From: an uncultured Lachnospiraceae bacterium
Lineage (GTDB): Bacteria; Bacillota; Clostridia; Lachnospirales; Lachnospiraceae
NCBI GenBank assembly: GCA_910587045.1
Contig: CAJULG010000006.1
Location: 17,538-81,537, forward strand
Reading direction: 5' to 3'
Length of the DNA stretch: 64,000 bases
This document shows positions 16,877 to 24,908 of the stretch, in pieces. Under the pieces are notes generated by a model. The model worked only from the letters and a program-made list of their open reading frames with translations, ran no database searches and was not told the DNA's origin. The position numbers and the translations under genes were made by a program. Numbering within the stretch: the first letter of the stretch is position 1; every line of letters starts with the position of its first letter.

Positions 16877-17649
16877 TGTTCCTCCTCCGTTACCTGACGA
16901 TAGATCTCAAAAAAAGCATCCTCCAGATCCTCTGTATGATTCTGTTCCAAAGCTTCCTCCAGGGTTCCCTGAAATACACAGGAACCGTTGATGATCATGG
17001 CCATCCGGTCACAAAGCTTCTGAGCCTCCGGCATAATATGGGTGGATACGATCACCAGCTTCCCCCGATCCCTTAATATACGCAGATAATCCGTTACTGC
17101 CCGGGCGGTTATAATATCCAGACCATTGGTTGGCTCATCGAAGATGACTACATCCGGATCGTGAACCAGACTCACTGCAATGGATGCCTTCTGCTTCATA
17201 CCGGTTGACAGTTCTTCAATCCGCTTGTCCTCAAAATCGGTGATACCAAAATACTCAAATAATTCTTTTCTCCGGGCTTCTATCTGTTCCTCAGATATCC
17301 CGTAGAGTCTGCCGAAAAACCGGAACTGATATTTCGGACTAAAGTGGGCATCCAATTTTACCTCATTTGTTAAAAATGCAGTGGTACGCCTTACTTCCTC
17401 TCCCTGGATCCTTGTATCAAACCCGTTTACGGTAATCTGACCCTCTGTTGGTTCTAACAGAGTGGACACACAACGAAGCAGAGTCGTCTTGCCTGCACCA
17501 TTTGGGCCCAGAATGCCAAAGATCTCCCCGGGCCTTGCTGACAGGGAAACATCCTTAACTGCTACCTTCATATTGGATTTTGTCTTCTGTTCCTCCATCT
17601 GTTTCCGGTTCAGTTTATAAATTTTTGTGACATGCTGAATATCAATCAT
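16873..17649 (-). CDS. ABC transporter ATPase (NatA-like)
   Basis: A 258-residue ATPase with Walker A GPNGAGKTT (about 50-58), signature ELSTGMKQKASIA, Walker B VVIFDEPTNGLD and switch-region STHIMPEA. A basic insert (KLNRKQMEEQKTKSN) near residues 12-26 lengthens the N-terminus compared with related ATPases. It is the first gene of a two-gene operon with the NatB-like permease. A strong terminator (17670-17705) separates it from divIC, so it should be expressed independently of the division/sporulation genes. Substrate unknown. Confidence 0.93.
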   Translation of the reverse strand: MIDIQHVTKIYKLNRKQMEEQKTKSNMKVAVKDVSLSARPGEIFGILGPNGAGKTTLLRCVSTLLEPTEGQITVNGFDTRIQGEEVRRTTAFLTNEVKLDAHFSPKYQFRFFGRLYGISEEQIEARRKELFEYFGITDFEDKRIEELSTGMKQKASIAVSLVHDPDVVIFDEPTNGLDIITARAVTDYLRILRDRGKLVIVSTHIMPEAQKLCDRMAMIINGSCVFQGTLEEALEQNHTEDLEDAFFEIYRQVTEEEQ

Positions 17650-17669
17650 ACGTAACTTCCTCCATATTC

Positions 17670-17705
17670 ATCTAAAAAGCCATTGCACAGCTTTTGCAAT
17701 GGCTT
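17670..17705 (-). terminator. Terminator of the hup-region/divIC transcript
   Basis: A perfect 10-bp stem (AAGCCATTGC / GCAATGGCTT, 17677-17705) abuts the divIC stop codon and is followed on the minus strand by TTTTTAGA. Confidence 0.88.
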
Positions 17706-18011
17706 CTATTCTTCTGCATTTGGCTTAATCGTAGTATCCCCCGGACGGATCAGATTTAACAGACGTCTTGCCGTTTCTTCAATAAAAGAATCCGTCTGCT
17801 GATAAAGCTCCTGCTGCTGCAGGCGGGTCGTCCGTTCCTCTTCCGTCTTCTTATTATCCTCTAAAGCCGCAATAGTCTCCGCATTGATCTGGTACTGTTT
17901 TTCCAGATAACGGTACCGGGCAAATAAAGCAGCACACAAAACCAGAAGTACAATACATATGATAACCATACCTCTGCGGTTTTCTCTTTTTGTTGTATTC
18001 CTTCTACTCAT
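17706..18011 (-). CDS. divIC: Septum formation initiator DivIC/FtsB family protein
   Basis: A 101-residue bitopic protein with a basic cytoplasmic N-terminus, one transmembrane helix (about 14-32) and an external coiled coil (about 33-75), followed by 'FIEETARRLLNLIRPGD', which matches the FtsB/DivIC C-terminal motif. It acts with FtsL and DivIB in the divisome. It starts 8 bases inside the end of yabQ, and the order yabP-yabQ-divIC is the conserved Firmicutes arrangement, which supports the name over a generic FtsB label. Confidence 0.9.
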   Translation of the reverse strand: MSRRNTTKRENRRGMVIICIVLLVLCAALFARYRYLEKQYQINAETIAALEDNKKTEEERTTRLQQQELYQQTDSFIEETARRLLNLIRPGDTTIKPNAEE

Positions 18012-18393
18012 TTTTCCCTTCCTTTACGTGCTTTCTGCCTTCTATTGTACTTCGTTTTGTAATTTTTTTCAATATTAGTTTCACTTTATTCGAAATAAAC
18101 CAGACCAGGCCACAACTGTACGGACTGATCCCCCAGTTATACAGAACAATACCGCAGCCCATACCCAGTAAAACAAATGCCCGGACCTGTCCCTGATTAT
18201 AAGAATACAGCACGGCAACGATCAGACACCCTGCTCCTAAGCAAAATACGATATCTTCTACTGCGGTCATCCAGGTACTGTGCCGCTTTATCCCCCGGAG
18301 GATACGAAAGAAATCATAATAGAACACTACGACCATTCCCCAAAAGGCACTAATGAGAAATGTCTGTAATTCTTGTACCATTTCAGCAGGCAT
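18004..18393 (-). CDS. yabQ: Spore cortex biosynthesis protein YabQ
   Basis: A 129-residue membrane protein with an N-terminal segment 'QTFLISAFWGMVVVFYYDFF' and two further hydrophobic helices (about 50-65 and 72-100), then a basic tail. This matches the YabQ family, needed for spore cortex assembly in the outer forespore membrane. It is 3 bases after yabP and overlaps divIC by 8 bases. Members vary in length; this one is short but complete. Confidence 0.9.
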   Translation of the reverse strand: MPAEMVQELQTFLISAFWGMVVVFYYDFFRILRGIKRHSTWMTAVEDIVFCLGAGCLIVAVLYSYNQGQVRAFVLLGMGCGIVLYNWGISPYSCGLVWFISNKVKLILKKITKRSTIEGRKHVKEGKNE

Positions 18394-18396
18394 ACA

Positions 18397-18678
18397 TCAC
18401 CGGAACAGCCTTCCAAATACACCGCCGGCGGAAACCGGCTCCTTGGTATCCGTATACACAAAGCTGTCAACGGTACCGTCTACCTCAACCTCTCCTTTTT
18501 CCAGGGTCAGCTTCGTTACATGAAGGTCTGTGCCTTTGATTGACAGCATTCCCATATCCGTTTCCAATACGATCTCCGCCTCGTTAAATGCTTTTACATC
18601 ACGAACCCCGCTTACTGTCCCGACACCACGATTTAACAGATTGATCCTGTGCGGCCTTGCTCCTATATGTTCATCCAT
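18397..18678 (-). CDS. yabP: Sporulation protein YabP
   Basis: I take the ATG at 18678 (MDEHIGARPHRINLLNRG, 93 residues), because AGGAGG lies 8 bases upstream; the ATG two codons earlier is only 3 bases from the site, and the reading frame's longer N-terminus has no ribosome site. The sequence 'HRINLLNRGVGTVSGVRDV' followed by 'NEAEIVLETDMGMLSIKG' and 'LEKGEVEVDGTVDSFVY' is typical of YabP/YqfC proteins, small beta-rich sporulation proteins made under sigma-E. It lies between rlbA and yabQ in the conserved order. Confidence 0.93.
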   Translation of the reverse strand: MDEHIGARPHRINLLNRGVGTVSGVRDVKAFNEAEIVLETDMGMLSIKGTDLHVTKLTLEKGEVEVDGTVDSFVYTDTKEPVSAGGVFGRLFR

Positions 18679-18773
18679 TTCCATGCCCTCCTTCCTCTTG
18701 CAATATATGAAAGAGAAAGCATGTTTATGCAACTGTTTTCCTTGAAAATACATATAACCGGAGAAATGAAAGC

Positions 18774-19013
18774 TTATAAATACCGGAACATCTCTTTTGC
18801 TTCTTCCTTTTTCACGGTTTCTGTCACCTGCAGCACCTCAACCTTTACAGATTTATTGCCAAACTGTATTTCAATGATATCTCCTGCCTTAACATCATAC
18901 GAAGCCTTGACCACCTTATCATTTACCATGACCCTGCCTGCATCACAGGCCTCGTTTGCAACGGTTCTCCGCTTGATCAGCCTTGATACCTTCAAATATT
19001 TATCTAACCTCAT
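18774..19013 (-). CDS. rqcP: S4-domain RNA-binding protein RlbA/RqcP (YabO)
   Basis: A 79-residue protein that is almost entirely an S4 domain: 'MRLDKYLKVSRLIKRRTVAN' followed by 'AGRVMVNDKVVKASYDVKAG'. In Bacillus this protein (YabO, RqcP) works with RqcH at stalled 50S subunits in C-terminal alanine tailing; others describe it as a heat-shock Hsp15-like RNA binder. GAGG lies 7 bases before the ATG. It sits between hup and yabP, the usual order. Confidence 0.93.
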   Translation of the reverse strand: MRLDKYLKVSRLIKRRTVANEACDAGRVMVNDKVVKASYDVKAGDIIEIQFGNKSVKVEVLQVTETVKKEEAKEMFRYL

Positions 19014-19145
19014 ATCGTAACCTCTTCTTTCTTCATTTCAAATCTTATATCACCAGAAAAAACGCGCCTTCAGCTTTCTCCGGTTCCCTTGCAGCGGCAA
19101 ATAAAAATACAGATATTTCCTCCTGCCCCGTGTCTTCACACAGAT

Positions 19146-19177
19146 AAAAAGAAAAGACCACCGAAGAGTGGTCTTTT
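19146..19177 (-). terminator. Terminator of hup
   Basis: A 10-bp stem (AAAAGACCAC / GTGGTCTTTT) with a 6-base loop lies 29 bases past the hup stop and is followed on the minus strand by CTTTTT. Confidence 0.88.
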
Positions 19178-19205
19178 CCATGATAATCATTCCGCCAATT
19201 GGAAA

Positions 19206-19481
19206 TTATGCATTAACCATATCCTTTAAAGCCTTACCAGCCTTAAACTTAGGTGCCTTAGAAGCAGGAATCGGCATTGGCTCACCAGTCTTAGGATTTC
19301 TACCGTCACGAGCCGGTCTGTCTGCAACTTCAAATGTACCGAAACCAACTAACTGAATCTTTTCACCCTTCTTTAACTCTTCAGATACAACATCGGTAAA
19401 AGCCTTAACTGCCTTCTCTGCATCCTTCTTAGATAATTCTGTCTTCTCAGCTATTGCTGCAATTAATTCTGTCTTGTTCAT
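19206..19481 (-). CDS. hup: DNA-binding protein HU
   Basis: A 91-residue nucleoid protein of standard length. It starts 'MNKTELIAAIAEKTELSKKD' and contains the HU signature region 'VGFGTFEVADRPARDGRNP' with the DNA-intercalating arm ending 'PKTGEPMPIPASKAPKFKAG'. It has its own strong promoter about 100 bases upstream of the ATG and its own terminator, so it is transcribed as a single abundant message. Confidence 0.98.
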   Translation of the reverse strand: MNKTELIAAIAEKTELSKKDAEKAVKAFTDVVSEELKKGEKIQLVGFGTFEVADRPARDGRNPKTGEPMPIPASKAPKFKAGKALKDMVNA

Positions 19482-19590
19482 CGAAAAATATCCTCCTCTA
19501 CAATGAAAAAATACTGATCTGCACTTATCTTTTATATTTTAAGTGCCAGCAAATGGTTATCCCGCTCTCTCGGGACAATGCCTACATACA

Positions 19591-19619
19591 TTTATACAAT
19601 TTTCCATAACATTTGTCAA
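19591..19619 (-). promoter_or_regulatory. Promoter of hup
   Basis: On the minus strand TTGACA (19619-19614), 17-base spacer, TATAAA (19596-19591). The ~100-base leader contains a small stem CCCG/CGGG (about 19561-19574). Confidence 0.85.
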
Positions 19620-19655
19620 GGAAAATGCATAATTTTCCACAAATTTATTACCTCT

Positions 19656-20204
19656 TTACCCTTCCATCTGGCTTCCCAGGAAATTCGCTGCTATCACAGC
19701 CGCCTTCCGCTCCGCCTCACCAAGGGGTTCTGATTCTGTCCGGCTCAGAATGATCACTGCACCGATGGCGTCGCCTTCACATAAAATGGTCTGAACGATC
19801 TCGCCATAGTATTCCTCATCACTATTCGACAGGATCTTAATATATTTCTTCTCACCCTTCTTCGCCAGGATTGATTCACGGTCATTGATCGCTTCCTCCA
19901 GTTCCTTATGAAGCACCTTTCCAATGAAATCCTTCTTCGGCGCTCCGGCAACTGCAATGATCTGATCCCGGTCCGATACACAGACAGCATGGCCAATGAT
20001 CTGTGCTGTAGCATCTACATACTGCTGTGCAAAAGTTCCCAATTCTCCAATGGGAGAATATTTCTTTAATATAATTTCTCCATCCTTGTCCGTGAAGATT
20101 TCCAGCGGATCACCTTCACGAATCCGCAGGGTTCTTCGGATTTCCTTCGGAACCACTACTCTTCCCAAGTCGTCTATCCTTCTAACGATTCCTGTTGCTT
20201 TCAT
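19656..20204 (-). CDS. spoVT: Stage V sporulation protein T (AbrB-family regulator)
   Basis: Start at the ATG at 20204 (MKATGIVRRIDDLGRVVVPK, 182 residues), with GGAGG 8 bases upstream; 16 upstream codons in frame are probably untranslated. Residues 1-50 are the swapped-hairpin AbrB DNA-binding domain, and residues 55-180 form the GAF-like domain of SpoVT, ending 'AERKAAVIAANFLGSQMEG'. In Bacillus it is a sigma-G-dependent regulator of late forespore genes. On the minus strand GCATA, 17 bases, GATAATA (about 20324-20296) is loosely like a forespore-sigma promoter, but I would not rely on it. It lies just upstream of hup. Confidence 0.95.
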   Translation of the reverse strand: MKATGIVRRIDDLGRVVVPKEIRRTLRIREGDPLEIFTDKDGEIILKKYSPIGELGTFAQQYVDATAQIIGHAVCVSDRDQIIAVAGAPKKDFIGKVLHKELEEAINDRESILAKKGEKKYIKILSNSDEEYYGEIVQTILCEGDAIGAVIILSRTESEPLGEAERKAAVIAANFLGSQMEG

Positions 20205-20372
20205 ATCTGTTCCTCCATTTTTACGATAGTTACAAGCCACATTCGTAAGCAATACCCGGCAGTTACACTGACGGGTATATGGCTTTTATAATCCTATTAT
20301 CTGTTAAATGAAGGAATCTATGCGTGATTTATGGAAAAAAACGATTCTTCATCCTGAACTTGAGAATAAACC

Positions 20373-21395
20373 TCAGGCTTTGGTATGATAACCGTCCGGA
20401 TTGGAAGACTGCCATCTCCAGGTATCCTCACACATAGCCTCAATACCACGCTCAGCCTCCCATCCCAGTTCTGCTTTTGCTTTCCCTGCATCACAATAGC
20501 AGGTTGCAATATCGCCGGCACGTCTTGGTTTCACCTGATAAGGCAGTTCTTTTCCACATGCTTTCTCAAATGCATGGAGAACATCCAGTACACTGTACCC
20601 GTTTCCGGTTCCCAGATTATAAATATTCACACCGGAACCCGGTGCTAACTTTTTCATGGCCTTCACATGTCCCTTTGCCAGATCAACGACATGAATATAA
20701 TCCCGCACACCTGTACCGTCATGAGTCGGATAATCATCTCCGAATACACCCAGACGTTCCAGCTTTCCCACTGCAACCTGCGCTATATATGGCACCAGAT
20801 TATTCGGAATCCCCTTCGGATCCTCTCCGATCCTTCCGCTCTCATGAGCACCGATCGGATTAAAGTAACGCAGCAGAACAATATTCCATTCCGCATCTGC
20901 TACATGCAGATCTGTTAATATCTGCTCTAACATCCCCTTCGTCTGTCCATACGGATTGGTGATCACACCCTTCGGACATTCCTCTGTGATCGGCACAAAT
21001 GCAGGATCACCATATACAGTCGCAGAAGAACTGAAGATCAGATTCTTAACGCCATGCTTTCGCATTACGTCGCAAAGGATCAGAGTGCCGGTAATGTTAT
21101 TATGATAGTATTCCAATGGTTTCTGAACCGATTCTCCTACCGCCTTCATACCTGCAAAATGAATAACGGAGTCTATGTTCTCCCGTTGAAATATTTCCTC
21201 CAATGCTTCACGGTCCAGCAGATCCTTTTGATAAAACCGGATTGTCTTTCCTGTAATTTCCTCTACCCTTCGGACGGCCTCCTCACTGGAATTATACAGG
21301 TTATCCACCACAACCACTTCATAGCCGGCATTCAAAAGTTCCACACAAGTATGACTGCCGATATATCCGGCTCCGCCTGTTACTAAAATTGCCAT
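20373..21395 (-). CDS. galE: UDP-glucose 4-epimerase
   Basis: Interconverts UDP-glucose and UDP-galactose. A 340-residue extended SDR enzyme with NAD-binding GGAGYIGS (7-14), the SSSATVYG stretch carrying the catalytic serine (about 122-129) and YGQTK (Y149, K153). The ATG at 21395 is favoured by GGAGGG 7 bases upstream; a TTG two codons earlier is also open. It follows plsY by 52 bases on the same strand and may share its transcript. No other Leloir genes are nearby. Confidence 0.97.
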   Translation of the reverse strand: MAILVTGGAGYIGSHTCVELLNAGYEVVVVDNLYNSSEEAVRRVEEITGKTIRFYQKDLLDREALEEIFQRENIDSVIHFAGMKAVGESVQKPLEYYHNNITGTLILCDVMRKHGVKNLIFSSSATVYGDPAFVPITEECPKGVITNPYGQTKGMLEQILTDLHVADAEWNIVLLRYFNPIGAHESGRIGEDPKGIPNNLVPYIAQVAVGKLERLGVFGDDYPTHDGTGVRDYIHVVDLAKGHVKAMKKLAPGSGVNIYNLGTGNGYSVLDVLHAFEKACGKELPYQVKPRRAGDIATCYCDAGKAKAELGWEAERGIEAMCEDTWRWQSSNPDGYHTKA

Positions 21396-21447
21396 ATTCA
21401 ATCCCTCCGTTCATTCATTTTCAATTACCATCTGTATACTATTTCTG

Positions 21448-22080
21448 TCATTCTGTAGAATGCTCCTCCTCCGTCCGGTGCAGTACCCTTTTGATCGCCA
21501 TCCGTACAGACGGCTCCCTGCCCTCCTGCAGGCGCGGAATATTGGCACAATGCTTTACAATAACACAGACACAGACGATCTCCAAAATTACCAGACTGAT
21601 ATAACTCTGACTTCTCTGAAAGTAAAAGAAAGGATACAGGATAGCAGTAGAAAAGGATGCTGCACATCCCCAGTCAGATATCAGCATGACAGCGATCCCG
21701 ACTGCTGCCAGAACCAGGAACCCGCGCCAGTCCGTACTCAGGATCACCCCGCCTAACGTCGCCAGACCCTTTCCTCCGCGGAACCGCAGGTAAAACGGAA
21801 AAATATGTCCAAGAATAGCTGCGGAACCCGCTGTAATTCCGGCTATGGCAAAACCCGGAAACAATAACTGCGCCAGCTTGACAGCAAGGAACCCCTTCAT
21901 AAAATCGATCACCATTGTAATGATTCCGCTGGATTTTCCCAAAACCATAAATGCATTGGTCGTCCCCAGATTCTGCTGCCCGACACTCCGCAGATCAACA
22001 CCCTTCGTCTTTGCCAGAAAGTAAGAAGGACTAATGCATCCGGATAAATAGCCGAGCAATAAACATATCACAAATTCCAT
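21448..22080 (-). CDS. plsY: Acyl-phosphate:glycerol-3-phosphate acyltransferase
   Basis: First acylation step of phospholipid synthesis. A 210-residue membrane protein with the three PlsY motifs: 'GYLSGCISPSYFLAK' near the N-terminus, 'VGQQNLGTTNAFMVLG' (about 33-48), and 'GHIFPFYLRFRGGKGLAT' (about 90-107). Five hydrophobic segments are seen. The C-terminus continues with a short polar tail. Likely co-transcribed with galE. Confidence 0.97.
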   Translation of the reverse strand: MEFVICLLLGYLSGCISPSYFLAKTKGVDLRSVGQQNLGTTNAFMVLGKSSGIITMVIDFMKGFLAVKLAQLLFPGFAIAGITAGSAAILGHIFPFYLRFRGGKGLATLGGVILSTDWRGFLVLAAVGIAVMLISDWGCAASFSTAILYPFFYFQRSQSYISLVILEIVCVCVIVKHCANIPRLQEGREPSVRMAIKRVLHRTEEEHSTE

Positions 22081-22193
22081 GGCAGTCTCTCCCTTCTTTG
22101 TCTCTTTCGCTTCTCTTCCTCTTAATTGTATTCATTCCTTGTTATGAATATTAGTATACTACAAAATATTGCATATCGGAACCATTTTTTATA

Positions 22194-24908
22194 CTATTCT
22201 TTGGAATGAAACCAGAAATACCAGAATGGCTTTTTTCTGGCCAGCACCTGGAAGGTAACCTGCTGCTCCTGCACTTCAAACACCAGATATTTTCCATCCT
22301 CCTTCCATTCCACAGGATTCCAGTTATTTCCATTCAATACATAAATTTCAATTCCCTTCTCTCCTTCCGGCGGCAGATATCGTACGGTATGACTTTCTGA
22401 ACCGTCCTCCGGTATCGTCAGTGTCCATGCTTCAATGCAGTTCTTTCCGCCCGCTGTCTCTGTCTGTCCCTCCCAGGCCTCCAGAGTCAGCACATCTTCC
22501 TCTTTGAACGTACCATCTGTCAATGCCAGTGCCATGCTGTCATTCCGGGTTTCACTGGTCTCTAACGCAGTTACATAACTGGTATAGACTGCATGGATCC
22601 GTTCATCAAAACAGATATCTTCAGGATTCCATTCCTCCCATGCGCCATAACAGCCTTCCTTCTCCGGCACTGCCGGTACTTCTTCCGGCTGAATACCGGA
22701 TCCGTAATCAACGGTAATACTTCCGACCGTTTCTTCATTTGCTATAAACCGGACGGTACAGGTCTGAAACAGTTCCGGACTGTCCTCCTGCGCAGTCAGT
22801 TCCTGCCAGGTAACCGGTTCCGCTGCTCCGGCATAGCTGATACCATCTATGCCTGCCATGTCTGTTCCAATAAACAGGTTGCCTTCTGCAATTCCATTTT
22901 CTTTCAGTTCTCCTGCAATGGCACCTGCAGATTCAACACTATCTTCGATCCGGACCAGAGTATAGGATGTATAGATCTCACTGCCCAGCCCGGCAATACC
23001 GCCAACATGATTCCTCCCGGATAACCAGCACTTGACTGAACAGTTTCGGATGATCCCCTCAGACACCCCGGCTATACCACCCACATAATCACCTCCGTCA
23101 CTGGCTGCTCTTCCTGTATTTCTGGATTCCATAACACTCCCCATTGCCATATTGCCGACGATACCACCGGTACAATCCTTTCTGCCCTGTATCTCTCCTG
23201 CATTCTCGCAATCCCGGATCACGACACGGGTTCTGTACTGAACATTCAGAGAGGCTTCTCCTTCAATCTGAATATCATCCTCAGGGTCCAGATCATGCTC
23301 AATCGCCATGGCTCCGGCAATCCCGCCTACATTTAAATCTCCTTCCACCATTCCCTGATTACTGCTTCCTGCCACTTTTCCTTCTATGGCATCCGGGTCA
23401 TCCTCATCCGATACATCTTCAATCACATCTGTATCCGTCTGCTCTGTTCCATAGGTCAGCGTATCCAGAATCCCAAATATCTGATCTGATATATTCTGGA
23501 TATCCTGATTTACTGCTGTACCATCCTCTGCCAGCAGCCTTCCCATCCGTGCCAGCACATCTGCAATCTGCTTCATGGAGTTGCTGAAGTCGGTTCTTGC
23601 TGCCTGAAACTGTGCATTCTCTCCGGATGGCTTAAGCTGATCCAGTTCATCCTGAATCTTATCCGGATCAATATTGCCCTCTTCATCCTGAAACCTGTCG
23701 GAACTGATATTACCAGCCTCATCCTTATCCTCCTGCTCTGCCTTATAGGCATTCAGCATGGCTTCTGCCGATTGAGATGCGGAAGTCACATATGGAGACA
23801 GATTCTCCAGTTCCTTTCCCAAAGCAGTTGTTGTACCATTCATATCTGCCAGGGTCTTATCAATCGAACTCCGCAGTGTCTGAAGCTGGGGCTGAAGCTT
23901 CTGCAGAGTCGTCTGACTATATTCCAGCACCATGTTCGGTTCCATCTGGCCAACAATTCCGCCAACCTCTTTCCTGCCATATATATAGCCTTCATTTACA
24001 CATGCATAGATATAGCCTGACTGCCGGCCAGCGATCCCGCCAATATTATATCCGATATGCTGATAACCGATCAGACCTTTGTTCGTACAGTTCTGGATCA
24101 CGCCGGAAGAAATTCCGGCAATCCCGCCCACATCTGTAATATCTGTCACCGTTTCATTACTGGTAATATCTTCTATAGTAAGGGAAGACAGATCTATCGT
24201 TTCCTCTTCAATTACTGCATTGACATAGTTCTCATTCCGGCACCGGGTGATCACGCCCCGATTCTCTCCGGCGATTCCGCCAGCGCCATGATTCCCGTAT
24301 ATCACACCGGCAGTCGTACACTGAACGATCTGGCCGCTTCCCTGATTCCGGCCGGCGATTCCGCCGATATAATTCTTCCCGTAAACACTGCCCTGAAATG
24401 CACAGTTCTCAATCCTTCCCGCATTGCTTCCGGCAATTCCGCCTACACTGCTCCGGCTGCCCTCCGGCTTTACCTGTCCGTTCACCTTAAGATCCAAAAC
24501 GCTTCCGGATTCCTGTATATAACGGAATAATCCGGTATAGGAACCTTCGCTCTTAATATTCAGGCCGCTGATCGTATGGCCCTGCCCATAAAAGCTGCCG
24601 CCAAAAGAAGGAATCATGGAAAAATCATCATCCAACTGAATATCTGCATCCAGATATACCGCTTTATCCCGGGACCAGCTATCCAGTGTACATTGATCTG
24701 CAAAGGTTCTCAACTCTTCCGGTGTCGTAATATGAATCTCTTCCTGACTCCGGGATTCCTGTGCTTCGGTTTCTTCCCCTGTATCCGCCGGTATGCCATA
24801 AGCAGCAGGAATCCCGGAAACGAAGATGCATCCTGTAAGAAAAAGGCTTACTGCCTGTACCAGACAGTTCTTTTTGCTATTTTTTTTATGATCTGTTCTA
24901 TTCTTCAT
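22194..24908 (-). CDS. Secreted GLUG-repeat protein linked to an RND transporter
   Basis: A 904-residue exported protein: basic N-terminus and signal peptide (about 1-38, cleavage near AAYG), then many GLUG-type repeats with the motif (V/I)GGIAG.N.G.I..C, e.g. 'SVGGIAGSNAGRIENC', 'GAGGIAGENRGVITRC', 'VGGIAGVSEGIIRNC'. The repeats form two blocks (about 95-330 and 545-680) separated by an acidic helical/coiled region (about 335-500). Residues ~715-775 look like an InlB-type beta-grasp repeat. No LPXTG or other anchor is seen. It overlaps the RND gene by 11 bases, so the two are co-translated. GLUG proteins are often surface adhesins or shell-like beta-solenoids; here it may act outside the cell with the transporter. 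That link is inferred. Confidence 0.85.
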   Translation of the reverse strand: MKNRTDHKKNSKKNCLVQAVSLFLTGCIFVSGIPAAYGIPADTGEETEAQESRSQEEIHITTPEELRTFADQCTLDSWSRDKAVYLDADIQLDDDFSMIPSFGGSFYGQGHTISGLNIKSEGSYTGLFRYIQESGSVLDLKVNGQVKPEGSRSSVGGIAGSNAGRIENCAFQGSVYGKNYIGGIAGRNQGSGQIVQCTTAGVIYGNHGAGGIAGENRGVITRCRNENYVNAVIEEETIDLSSLTIEDITSNETVTDITDVGGIAGISSGVIQNCTNKGLIGYQHIGYNIGGIAGRQSGYIYACVNEGYIYGRKEVGGIVGQMEPNMVLEYSQTTLQKLQPQLQTLRSSIDKTLADMNGTTTALGKELENLSPYVTSASQSAEAMLNAYKAEQEDKDEAGNISSDRFQDEEGNIDPDKIQDELDQLKPSGENAQFQAARTDFSNSMKQIADVLARMGRLLAEDGTAVNQDIQNISDQIFGILDTLTYGTEQTDTDVIEDVSDEDDPDAIEGKVAGSSNQGMVEGDLNVGGIAGAMAIEHDLDPEDDIQIEGEASLNVQYRTRVVIRDCENAGEIQGRKDCTGGIVGNMAMGSVMESRNTGRAASDGGDYVGGIAGVSEGIIRNCSVKCWLSGRNHVGGIAGLGSEIYTSYTLVRIEDSVESAGAIAGELKENGIAEGNLFIGTDMAGIDGISYAGAAEPVTWQELTAQEDSPELFQTCTVRFIANEETVGSITVDYGSGIQPEEVPAVPEKEGCYGAWEEWNPEDICFDERIHAVYTSYVTALETSETRNDSMALALTDGTFKEEDVLTLEAWEGQTETAGGKNCIEAWTLTIPEDGSESHTVRYLPPEGEKGIEIYVLNGNNWNPVEWKEDGKYLVFEVQEQQVTFQVLARKKPFWYFWFHSKE

